Below are positions 55,001 through 64,000 of a stretch of DNA of 64,000 nucleotides, in pieces. The notes beneath the pieces were generated by a model. The model did no database searches, was not told the DNA's origin, and saw only the letters and a list, made by a program, of their open reading frames with translations. Location of the stretch: NCBI GenBank assembly GCA_029641185.1, contig JAPWGK010000015.1, positions 124,001 through 188,000 of the forward strand, written 5' to 3'. The number at the start of each line of letters is the position of its first letter. Position 1 is the first letter of the stretch. This DNA comes from Pseudofabraea citricarpa. Lineage: Eukaryota; Ascomycota; Leotiomycetes; Helotiales; Dermateaceae. The position numbers were made by a program, and so were the translations under genes.

Positions 55001-55816
55001 ATGGCTCTAGCAACTAAGAAACAGCGACCATCAACATGGAACCCAGACAAATCATCCCGTCTCTTCATCGTGCTCCCAGAGAACAAGATGCAGCTACAAA
55101 CAATCCGCACACCTCGCACTCCCAAGACGCCACGGACTCCCAGAACCCCAAGGACGCCCAAGGTGTCTGCCAATCAATCAATGACCAAGCGAGCGACCTT
55201 TTCAGGCACGGTCAACATCTTCACATCGCAACCGCCATATCTGCCCATTATCTCCGAGGGCTCGATGGAAGATGGTGAAAGCTGGGCGCGATCACCAATG
55301 CACCAACAGATGCTCTCACCACGTCCTCCGCTTCCTCTTCCAGTCGAGACCGAGAGCCCAGAAGACCTACCGAATTTCCTCAGCATCCCCCGGCCTGAAG
55401 AGCTTACCCGACGGCCACCATACTGGTTGATCGTGCGTCAGGAATCGAGGCAGAAGGTCACGGTAGACGGGAGCCATGCTCCAAGCATGAAGGTGCTGGC
55501 TGAATACCTGAACAAGTGGTGCCGAGCAGAGATCACCCTGAGAGAGAATCGCGTAAGTTAACCGCACTCACTGGAGAGAAAATTGGAAACTAACAGCATC
55601 TGATAGCCGATGATGGTAGACATCCAACTCCATGACTCACCTTTTGGTTTGGGATTGTTGAAAGATAGACTCGTGCTTGAGACGACGTCTGGGAGAGAAC
55701 TCAGCGCCGTCCTCGTGTTGGCGTTTGCCGAGAAGGCACTCGGCTATGAGATGGTGGACAACGGTGCTTCGGGACCGAACGTATGGCAGTTCAAGAGAAC
55801 CAGAGCTTTCAAGTAG
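55001..55816 (+). CDS. RTP-repeat protein of unknown function
   Basis: Not recognised. Exons 55001-55552 and 55607-55816 give 253 aa. Near the N terminus an array of TPRTPKTPRTPRTPRTPK (about residues 38-55) gives successive TPxK/R units, the minimal target of proline-directed CDK-type kinases. A Pro-rich middle follows (PRPPLPLPVETESPEDLP). The second half looks globular: RPPYWLIVRQE, EYLNKWCRAEI and in exon 2 VDIQLHDSPFGLGLLKDRL then GYEMVDNGASGPNVWQFKR. There is no signal peptide or membrane segment, so it is probably cytoplasmic or nuclear. The exon junction, GC at 55551-55552 before GTAAGT and CC after TAG at 55606, keeps the frame. Confidence 0.75.
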
Positions 55817-57147
55817 CGACCAGTCATCTGACTATAGTTCTTTTTTTTTTCTTTTTATCTTTTTCTTTTTTCTTTCTCTTCAAAGGGGAGTTGTTTTATG
55901 TGGCGCTTTGGCGTATGGGAGAAGGAATTGGGGATTCGGTCGGTACACTCTTTTGCAGCGATGATCTCAGGGCGAAAGAGCGTCGACGACTCAACATGGG
56001 GGGATTCTTTTTTTGGAGACCAAGAACAGGACTTATGATTATCACGCTAGACCAGTAAGCTTCCTTGTAAATAGTAATCGACATAAGATATTATCATGTC
56101 CTGCTCCTTGTATTTGAATATTCAAAGGTGTTAGCATCTTGGGGTATATGTCCTGGGAGGACGGGGGGGGGGTCACTCTATTTCTAGAACATCTTCTGGT
56201 TTTAATAAACTAAGCATTATCAGTAAGCATATCCGTCCGTAAAAACATGGGATAAGCACTGAAATACTTGAGGAACACATGATAATAACTGAAGGTATTA
56301 TTGACATGTGAGAATACTCTCTATAATCCATGTCTTGCCTTGATAAAGCCATGAGTTCTTGGCTTCATCACAGAATAGCTTCTGGATTGATTTTACTCTC
56401 GGGCTATCTAAGGTTCTGAAAGTTTCATTGTTACTGTTTTATTCAAGCTCTATGAGCTATCTGTAATTGCTTAGTTATTTAGTACTATCGCTGAGCCAAT
56501 CAAAAATACGGTGGTTTGTTTTCTAGCCGAGCAACTGATTGACAAATGTAAAAAAGATAATAGCTGTCTGGTTGCCAGGTATGAAATTTAAGCGAGCAAT
56601 CAACAGTCACCTATGCCCTGAAGCTAAGAGCCTCAGCGACACATCTTAGCACTCCCGCCAAGCACCTCACCATCCACTCACCCAAGACGACCTGTAGGGA
56701 AAAGACGGGTGGACCGAGATAGGGGCTTGGGTTTGAGCTGAGGTAACGTGAAGTTCCTCAGGCCTCCCGCTCTCACACTCCCGCCGTCGCGACTGGCGAA
56801 CCCCTGAGATGAGAAGCGACACGTGACGTTCCATTGTGTCAAGTGAGAGTCAGGTCAGGTCAGAAGCAGAACAAGGCACGTCACACAGCCTCCCTCGACC
56901 TCTCTCTCCCCTCCTTTGTCCTTTGTGCATGACTCCTTAAGAGACAATCATATCAGTCTTCCAGAATCCATCTCCCATCCCATCTGATCCCTCTCGCAAG
57001 ATCATCAAACCTCAAACCTTCGACCCCAAAGCAACACATCGCTCAATTCATAGGGAACGACCTACCCCATATCAGACGACGGTACCAAAGTCAATCCTGA
57101 ACAAACGAACGACCGACTGATTGAAGCGCCGCACTGCAACCGGAAAC
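55817..57147. other. Intergenic region
   Basis: 1.3 kb between two + genes. A T-rich tract (55840-55880) follows the upstream stop and a G-run lies at 56162-56171. The CT-rich 56880-57010 is typical of a promoter or leader for the F-box gene. No gene is supported. Confidence 0.55.
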
Positions 57148-57894
57148 ATGGCGGAGATCGACCACAACCTCCCGGTCGTGCTGGCATTGGCAACGACCAT
57201 TCCCATTACCATTACTACGACAGCAGCAGTACCCAGACTCTCCCACCTGCCAGATGAGCTGCTCCTGCACATACTCTCGTACCTCGACATCCCGGACCTG
57301 CTCGCCATCTCGCGCACCGCCCACCACCTCCGCCATCTATCGACGGATCCGGTCCTGCACACGGCGCGACTCCACCGATCTTCCTTATCGCTATCGCGCT
57401 CGTTATCGCAGCGCCCGTCGCTGGCCGAGCTGATGCAGCACCGCATCTATATCACACGCACCTCCCTAGCAGCGCGCGCCCTGGGGAGGAACCTGATTAA
57501 GATCAAGCTGAACCGCGCCCTGCCGCTGCGACCGACGGCGTCGACGCTCGTTGAGAAGGGCGTGCTGCCGAGAGAGACGACCTACCTGGCCCCCAGCCTG
57601 ATCGAGACAAAGCGGAGGATCGAGAAGGAGAGGGTTAAGGATGTTTTGAGGCATTGGGTCGAGGAGTGGAGGAGGAAGGGCGACGAGATTATTGCCGATG
57701 ATACTAGTGTTAAGCCTGATGTGCGCCGTATGGCCAGACGATTTGCCAGAGGGAATGGGAATGCCAACGAGACGAGATGGGGTAGTTCGAGGAGGCGCGA
57801 GACAAAGGAGATGCCGACGAGAGCAAAGGTTCTTGGATTAAGAAGATTTTGGGAGAAGGTTGGCAGAGAAGGTGTCCCCTCAATGCAAGTTTGA
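57148..57894 (+). CDS. F-box protein with two RPEL-like motifs
   Basis: The F-box should bind Skp1 and make this an SCF substrate adaptor; RPEL motifs bind G-actin in other proteins. Single exon, 248 aa from the ATG at 57148; a longer frame upstream starts only at a TTG. The F-box (about 29-75) reads PRLSHLPDELLLHILSYL, then DIPDLLAISRTAHHLRHL. RPEL-like motif 1 is RPSLAELMQHRI (89-100) and motif 2 is RPTASTLVEKGVLP (128-141), matching RPxxxELxxxxIL loosely. The C-terminal half is highly basic and helical with KR-rich stretches. This combination is known in filamentous ascomycetes as F-box/RPEL repeat proteins; the ligand is unproven. Confidence 0.8.
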   Translation: MAEIDHNLPVVLALATTIPITITTTAAVPRLSHLPDELLLHILSYLDIPDLLAISRTAHHLRHLSTDPVLHTARLHRSSLSLSRSLSQRPSLAELMQHRIYITRTSLAARALGRNLIKIKLNRALPLRPTASTLVEKGVLPRETTYLAPSLIETKRRIEKERVKDVLRHWVEEWRRKGDEIIADDTSVKPDVRRMARRFARGNGNANETRWGSSRRRETKEMPTRAKVLGLRRFWEKVGREGVPSMQV

Positions 57895-58254
57895 GGAAAT
57901 GCCTTTCTGCTGTTCAGAAAGAAACAATGAAGGCCATAAGATTAAGGGAATACAGGACTTTATATACAAGACTATGGCTACGGGACCTTCAGATATATAG
58001 CGGGAAAGGACTCCAGCACATAGGGTATGAGGTGGCGTCTTTTATGACTTTGAACACGCATGAATCATTCTTAGGATTTTCTCAAAAACCACTGATTGTA
58101 TTCTATCGAAGAATAATTAAACGGACTTCTATCTTCCTCCACAAGAGGACAATCCTTTCTGCTATTGTGCCTATTCTTTTCTTCTTCCCCATTCCTGTAT
58201 GGGGGTGTGTGAACTTACTCCGCTCCATGTCCCCTTAATGAACCCAGACGACGC
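57895..58254. other. Convergent 3' intergenic region
   Basis: 360 bp between the stop codons of the F-box gene (+) and the Cys-module gene (-). No gene. Confidence 0.6.
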
Positions 58255-60986
58255 TCAATCAGAGAACTCTAAATCAGTCAACTCCGAATCAGACATCTCC
58301 GAATCAGACAACTCCCAATCAGAAGACCTAGGATTCTCTGCATCAAAAATAATCTCAAGGTCCACTCCCATACAGTTTCCAACGTGATGATCTTGAGCCA
58401 CAGGCGAGAATACAAATGTTTGGGATCCTGGGTATCCATCATCTGTAACGCAGAAGCTTGCCAACCCAGATGAAAATGGGAAAAATGGGAAACTGTCGTA
58501 GAATTCGACGTTAAACCACTTAAGAATTGGAATACTAACTAAGAAACCGTCTGGGTAGTATTTTTGCTCGAATTTGTCACCATAATCTCGGGGAGTCTTA
58601 AACTTGCTGGCGTCCGCATCATCTTCTGGATATTCGAATGCATCGCGAGCGTTGCTATCATTTGCCGAATGATGAAAATCCTCAGAAGCTTCCAGTCCAC
58701 TCAATAAAGCATCGACAATAGACTCGGAGATTGGATGTAGTGGTTGACTAAAGTTGACATTGAGAATCTCGACTCGGAAGCCATCGGTTATGAATTCACT
58801 TCCCATGTCTCGTTTCTCCATAAGGTTAAACAGCTGGCACCTGGCATCGCAGTTTGTTGCACCGACTTCGCTGCCTACATATTAGGGTTAGAACGCCAAA
58901 TTCTATACAAGGAGAAGAGTTCAGCTTACAATGAACCATACAATCACGATGGCTAAGCTGCCGAGGAGAAATTTGACTTTCATCTCTCTTCGAGACCTGC
59001 ACTGAGTCGCGAGGAGGAAACTTACCCATCTGGCACCGGGTACCGCAATCGGTGGCACCGCTGGCTTTGCCTGGACCTGTGATTAGAGCTAAGTTTTATA
59101 GAGGGCTAAATGGCAACTTACAACCGCCCATACAGGCATTATTAGAGAACTGTCGCGGAGAGACTTGACTTTCATCTTCCTTTGAGGTTATTCCGACATG
59201 GCGAGTAGGAACATAGGGCGTCCAGCACTTGGAACGGCAGAGTCCACTACCGCTATTTATACCTTCAGTGAAGTAAGTAAGCCACGTTTCATTAGCCACG
59301 GAAAGAGCTGCAACTCACATCTGGTCATGCAGTTTTCACTAACAGGTTCTCTGGGAAGGCTTTGAGGCGTATCAATCCCTGAACCTTTTGCGATATCGCG
59401 AGGGTGAAAGCTGCCCATCCGGCACCTGTCGGCGCAATCTGTTGCACCACTGGCTTTACCTTGAATCGAACCGTTAGTGATGTTCTGATAGTCATAAGGA
59501 GAGTTGCAACTCACAACTGGCGAAGCAGGCATTATTTATCAACTGTCGGGGAGAGTTCCCAGATGGCTTAATCTCTGAAGTTGTTCCCAAAGTGCTCGAA
59601 GGCTTCATCTGACATCTGTGGCAGTCCACTGAACTAACGGGTGAGCCTGCAATAATGTTAGAAGTGTAATAGAAAGTTAGAGTAGGACGTACAGTTTTCC
59701 AAGCAATCTCCCTGGCGAGGAGAAAGGTATCGCTTTTCAACATTGGACTCGTTATGCTGGGATTTGAGCTGGTCAGACAAAAGCAAAGGGGCTAATTTCA
59801 TAATAGTATTCATGCTGAGTTGCTTTAAAACATTGGCAGTGCATGTAGAACAACCACTTCGGTACTTATCCTCGTTCTCGCCTAATCGAACGATATTAGC
59901 AGGGATTACTTTCGATCACTAAAGTGCCTTGGAGCATCCTGATGCTTTTGGACATCGACTCGATGAAGCTTGTCTCCGTCTCATGATGTATGATATCGAA
60001 GAAGGGAAACGATAGGACAATTTCAGAAAGGGAGCAGGGGGGTTGAATCTTACAGATGTGGTTGCAGCCAAGAACAAGTTCTTTGATGTTGGCATATCTG
60101 TCTCCAAAGCCCAAACTATCATAGAGACTGGACGAAACCTTGTCTGTAACGGTTTTGCCAAAATCGACCCAGCATTCACTGCATTCATTGGAAAATAAAT
60201 CTACAGAGCCTATGAATCAGTCAGCATTGAAATACAGTCAGCAGACGACGAAGACTTACATGATTCGATACACATCAGAAAAGTTTTGTCAAGATGCTCA
60301 GTCTGGTTCGTTCTGCCTGGTGTAGTAGCGTTCAAATATTCTTTGTTGACAGCATCCGAATAGTTTCCAGGAAGTGATTGTTTGAAAGCATCTAGGCAGT
60401 CACCACACAGGCTTGAGTCTGCTCCTTCTGTGTGGCAAATACTGACGCATTGAAATATAATGGACTTGGTATACTCCCAAGCAATATACTCTACATCCTC
60501 ACGCTTCTTCATATCATCCGCGGGAGGCATATTAAGAGGGACCAGATCAAAAGGTTGTAAGGCCTGGCGGTGAAGAAGGGTACCACTGATACCGAACTCT
60601 TGCGTATTACCATCGGGGAGGACAACTTGGAGAGTGCTTTCCTTGGAAAAGTCATCACCATCGAAGGTAAATCTTGCAGCTTCGCTGTAGTTTGAAGTCA
60701 ATTGTCCACGGCTAGTGAGGAATGTCTGATTAGGATTGAATTTGTTGCCTGATCGAGTCCAGGGGTATATGAACTTTTCTGGCGTGGTGACAGTTTTGAG
60801 CAGAGGAGAGAGAACGAAGTACTTTTGTGGTATTAGTCTTTGTAGAATTGCTCGTGATAGTAAAGCACTTACCTCATCTCCTGGATCAACAGTAGCTAGG
60901 GTTCTGCTAGAAGGCTGTTGAATGGGGGTTGCTGAGCACGAAATTCCAGCAGCTACCAGGGCCGCAATGTGAGATAGCCTTGTCAT
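58255..60986 (-). CDS. Secreted protein made of tandem four-cysteine modules, one module per phase-1 exon
   Basis: Not recognised as a described family. Exons on the minus strand: 60986-60873, 60821-60260, 60209-60054, 59881-59693, 59646-59515, 59459-59319, 59262-59122, 59076-58930, 58874-58255, giving 733 aa. A signal peptide (MTRLSHIAALVAAGISCSA) is followed by a globular N-terminal region of about 190 aa. Modules then repeat: a CxxC or CxxxC pair (SLCGDC, NECSEC, SGCSTC, VDCHRC, TDCADRC, GLCRSKC, TDCGTRC, TNCDARC), 25-45 residues, then CxxxC (MCIESC, GCNHIC, DCLENC, ACFASC, NCMTRC, ACMGGC, DCMVHC). The last Cys codon of each module is split T|GC or T|GT by a phase-1 intron. Linkers often carry SPRQ or KR. 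The last exon ends with an acidic tail (SDWELSDSEMSDSELTDLEF). Structure is well supported by nine consistent junctions; function unknown. Confidence 0.85.
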
Positions 60987-61312
60987 CCTGACGGACGCTG
61001 TATCGATATAGTTCCAAAAGTGCAATGTGTGAAATGATGTGAAGCAAAACGTTGATAGAAGCAATACAACGTATTGATGAGTGTATTGCAGATGAATGTT
61101 GAAGAGAAAAGAAAGAGAGGGGAAAGGGAAAAGAAGAAAGTGGGAGCATGTACTCATTGGCAGCCGAGTAGGAGGAAGTTGCCGACTAGTTCGATAAAAA
61201 AATGGGAAGGAACCTCCTTACAAGTACCTACGCACATTCGATTATATACTAGCGTCTCGTTACGCCAAGAATTGAATCCAATTATTATCCTACCTACATG
61301 GAAATACTGCTG
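60987..61312. other. Intergenic region upstream of the Cys-module gene
   Basis: 326 bp between the Cys-module start codon and the stop codon of the TAPT1-like gene, both on -. It should hold the promoter of the former; no distinct element recognised. Confidence 0.55.
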
Positions 61313-64000
61313 CTACCATATCCTCTTCGCAGACATCTCATATCGACTGATTTTCGAGAAGTCCGTTGCCGAACTTCCTTTCTCGGCCTTTTCCTTGCTT
61401 GCCCGTTCTCTCTCCTTCAATTTCCTGTATGCCTCAGGATCATCATCATAGATCCACCGTCTCTTGTCGTCATCAACCTCTACTGTTCCCCAACCGCCGA
61501 CTCTTTTACCACCAGTATCTAGTATCAAATGCTCCCGCTTCTTCATGCTGGAATATCTATTACGAGCGAATTTGAGAAGAAGCATACCAAGCACAAGTTT
61601 GCATGCTAACATGACAAGGAATGCGCCGAGGAAAAACACGAGCATGGTTAATGCTGCAATGACATCATCAGCAGAAGGAAGATACCATGGCCCGGTGGCT
61701 GTAGGATCAGGTATTCCGAACGCGGAACGACCAAGTGCAGATCGGATGAGAGTATCAAAATGCTCTAATGCAGCTGTTGTGACTGGGGTCGGTATATTTT
61801 CAAGCGAAAGAGCGGTGGCTGTTGACGGAAGAGGAGGTGGCATATGTGTTGCTAGGAACATATTGTATACTTGAAATAGTGCTCGGATAAAAAGGCATGA
61901 TAATGGAATTACTGGAAGTCCCAGGCGTTTAATGAGATTCTGATTGACAAAGGCCTTCCTTGTACGTTAGCGTATTTATCAAAATTTAATTGAGCAGGCT
62001 TACATTTGTGTAGTAGTCCTTGGCTAGAATATCGAGAAATCGCTGATAAACCGCTGGCTTGACGCTGTTGAACTTGCTTATATATGCATGCTTGATCCAG
62101 TCCACCAACATTTCGCTTCCAAGCACGATGAGGAAAGGCGAGAGAACTTCCCCAGACCAACGCGGAAGAAGTTGAAAGCTATTTGGCAGCATTGAGTTAC
62201 TTCGAGATGGTGCTTTTGTGACGATTTCTTCGGCAGCCGATAGAGCGCTAAGCCCTCCAACTTCCACGATATTCCGCATAGCAATGATCAAAAGCATCAG
62301 CCACAATTGGAATCGCTCAACCACATCGGCACAAGTCAACTGAAAGATGTTATCCTTCTCAAATTTCTTGAAGACTGTTGACTTTATTTCAACGAACTGG
62401 TTAGACATCAAAAGCGTCAATAAGGCATTAGAGTATGAATTGACTGCCACATTGAGAGTGATCACTTGATAGAATAGTGCTGCTGCATGAACCACATTGT
62501 ATGCCAATGCTAGAACAAACATTCCGAGTGGACGTAGAATCTTGCTTCGGCCTTCTGGATTACGCTCCAAGGTTTCATCGGAGAAAAGGCATTCGAAGAT
62601 ATCCTGCCCAAGCGCTGAAAAAAGTCTATCGCATACCTGTATGGAATAAGTATGCTTCTTATAGGCTAGGAAAGACTTACCTCAAGAACGTTGTAGATCA
62701 CGTAGAGTTTTATTGCTGCTTGACCCTTGATGCTGTGATACATTCTACTTGCATCAAATCGCATCAAAATCAAGCAACTACATATTATTACTGCCCCTTG
62801 CAGGAGATCGGCTTTGTGGTGCGAGGAAAGTGATGAAGGATGAGACTTTGTCCGTCGATGTCTTCGGCCCCACCCTGGCCTTGATTTGCGCTCCAAGCCT
62901 GCTTTCAATTGCTCGGTAAAATTTCGTCCATTTGGAACCTCGAGGTTCCTCGCACCTTGACTCTGGTACGACTGAGCAGTGGAAAGCTGAGGTCGCCCAG
63001 AACGAGATACACTTCTCGATCGTGATGACGATGAGGCATGACTGTTCCTTCTTTCATGCCTGCGATTCCACATTCGCCCAGTCCCATGATAAATGAAGCC
63101 GAGAATGAAACGGGCTTCTTTAGCAAGTACCTGTCCCCACCACTGTATTAATATTGCAAGAGCCTTGAAGAAACGCAGAGGAAGAATAGTAAAGGTGTAT
63201 AGCCACGCATCTAGGCATGCCAACGAGCCGAAAAGTAAGACCTGCTCAAGCTGTGGTGGTAAATAAAGAAAATTTAAAAGTCGCTCAAATTTAATCTTAG
63301 AAGATTCATAAGGATAGTCGCTGCTAGCTGACCGATAAATATACAAAGGTGATGGCCGAGAAGCAGAAAGTTCCAGTTGCAGATATGTTGGTATAGACAT
63401 AGGTGGGAGCGGTATAGACTGAGGCATTGGCGAAGGAAGATCTGGTGCAGATGGCTGCTGAACAGTCTGGGCTGCTTTGATGTTGGATGTGTTAAGATTG
63501 AGGGGTTCAGGTCGCGATCCTGAGCTAATTGTTTTCCTTTTTGGCGAAGTTGGTATGGGTGTCCCTTTATTGTACGACCCCGCCCGAATATTTACAGGGA
63601 CAGGAGTTGAGGTTGTCCTGGATGAAAATCCTGGTCTTTTAGTAACGACATTCGCAGGTGTCTCTTCAATTGGATATTGGCGGTCACCACTAGCTTCTTT
63701 GGTTGCATTCGAATGACTGCCACTGCGAGATCGAACTTTTCGAGACTGATTTGGTATACCGGGACTGAAAACCTCTGGGAAATGTTGAATCTTATCTAAT
63801 GGGAATGGTTCTGTTGGTAACTGCTGGCCTGCTGAGGCTCTTCTGGGCGATGTAACAGGAAGAGAATCCGGCGCAGACGTGAGCTCATGCATTTCAGCGG
63901 GTGAAAGCTTCAACACTTTTTCATCAGCCACCTTGGATACTGAAAGTTTCCGTGGTTTTCGCACTCGTTCCTCGGGAATATCGTGGAGTTCATGAGCGGG
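61313..64000 (-). CDS. EMP65: TAPT1/Emp65-family multi-spanning membrane protein, 5' part beyond window
   Basis: Emp65 is an ER membrane protein that acts with Slp1/SUCO to protect and stabilise newly made soluble proteins; the TAPT1 name comes from vertebrates. Exons on the minus strand: >64000-62681, 62636-62004, 61954-61313. The frame stays open to the right edge, so the start is outside. The first 200 visible codons are polar, Ser/Pro-rich and basic. The TAPT1 core follows: KIKFERLLNFLYLPPQLEQVL style segment, then IICSCLILMRFDASRMYHSI, AIKLYVIYNVLEVCDRLFSA and FYQVITLNVAVNSYSNALL, TLLMSNQFVEIK and SVFKKF-like TVFKKFEKDN. The ending LIKRLGLPVIPLSCLFIRAL with MFLATHMPPP and a C-terminal TM (ALTMLVFFLGAFLVMLACKLV) and charged tail fit the family. 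Joins are GT..AG and in phase. Confidence 0.9.

Overview
The window is nuclear DNA of a filamentous ascomycete (Pezizomycotina). Genes carry many short introns (about 41-75 nt, GT...AG, with CTRAY-type branch sites), intergenic DNA is rich in CT/GA tracts, and the gene families are typical of this group: Zn2Cys6 regulator, 2EXR protein, DHA2 transporter, P450s, KRE9-like wall protein, GH131. From general resemblance of the hypothetical proteins I lean towards Leotiomycetes/Helotiales, but that is inference. I see no CRISPR, operon or other prokaryotic structure, and no rRNA or tRNA gene.

Layout. 0-9.2 kb: the 5' part of a secreted calcineurin-like phosphoesterase gene (- strand, cut by the left edge), a 2.9 kb gene-poor gap, a secreted GH131-like protein (+), and the ER chaperone BiP/Kar2 (-) with upstream elements matching the Aspergillus unfolded-protein-response motif. 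10-20.3 kb: a housekeeping block with the ribosome-rescue GTPase HBS1/SKI7 (-), the ESCRT-0 subunit VPS27 (-) and, head-to-head with VPS27, a Doa4/USP8-type deubiquitinase (+). The last two act on the same multivesicular-body sorting route. 20.7-29.1 kb: a Zn2Cys6 regulator, a SAM methyltransferase and a GPI-type KRE9-like wall protein, separated by long intergenic spacers. 29.9-38.1 kb: two cytochrome P450s and a 14-TM DHA2 exporter, all on +, forming a small putative tailoring/export cluster without a backbone synthase in the window. 38.8-47.7 kb: a His/Pro/Ser-rich secreted repeat protein (-), an Ego1/LAMTOR1-type TORC1 anchor (+), a small Cys-rich coiled-coil protein (-) and a Nor-1-like short-chain reductase (-) in a gene-poor stretch. 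49.6-64 kb: a 2EXR protein with a tandem repeat over its 3' end, an RTP-repeat protein, an F-box/RPEL protein, a secreted protein built of tandem four-cysteine modules (one module per phase-1 exon), and a TAPT1/Emp65 membrane protein cut by the right edge.

The most notable items are: (1) the modular Cys-repeat gene at 58255-60986, with exon-by-exon module duplication still visible in its introns; (2) HBS1, where a phase-symmetric 651-nt cassette exon and a retainable 46-nt intron with a weak donor would allow Hbs1-like, Ski7-like and combined products from one locus; (3) the divergent VPS27/deubiquitinase pair; (4) the P450-P450-MFS group. All exon structures were inferred by eye from splice signals, reading-frame continuity and family knowledge; no searches or transcript data were available.
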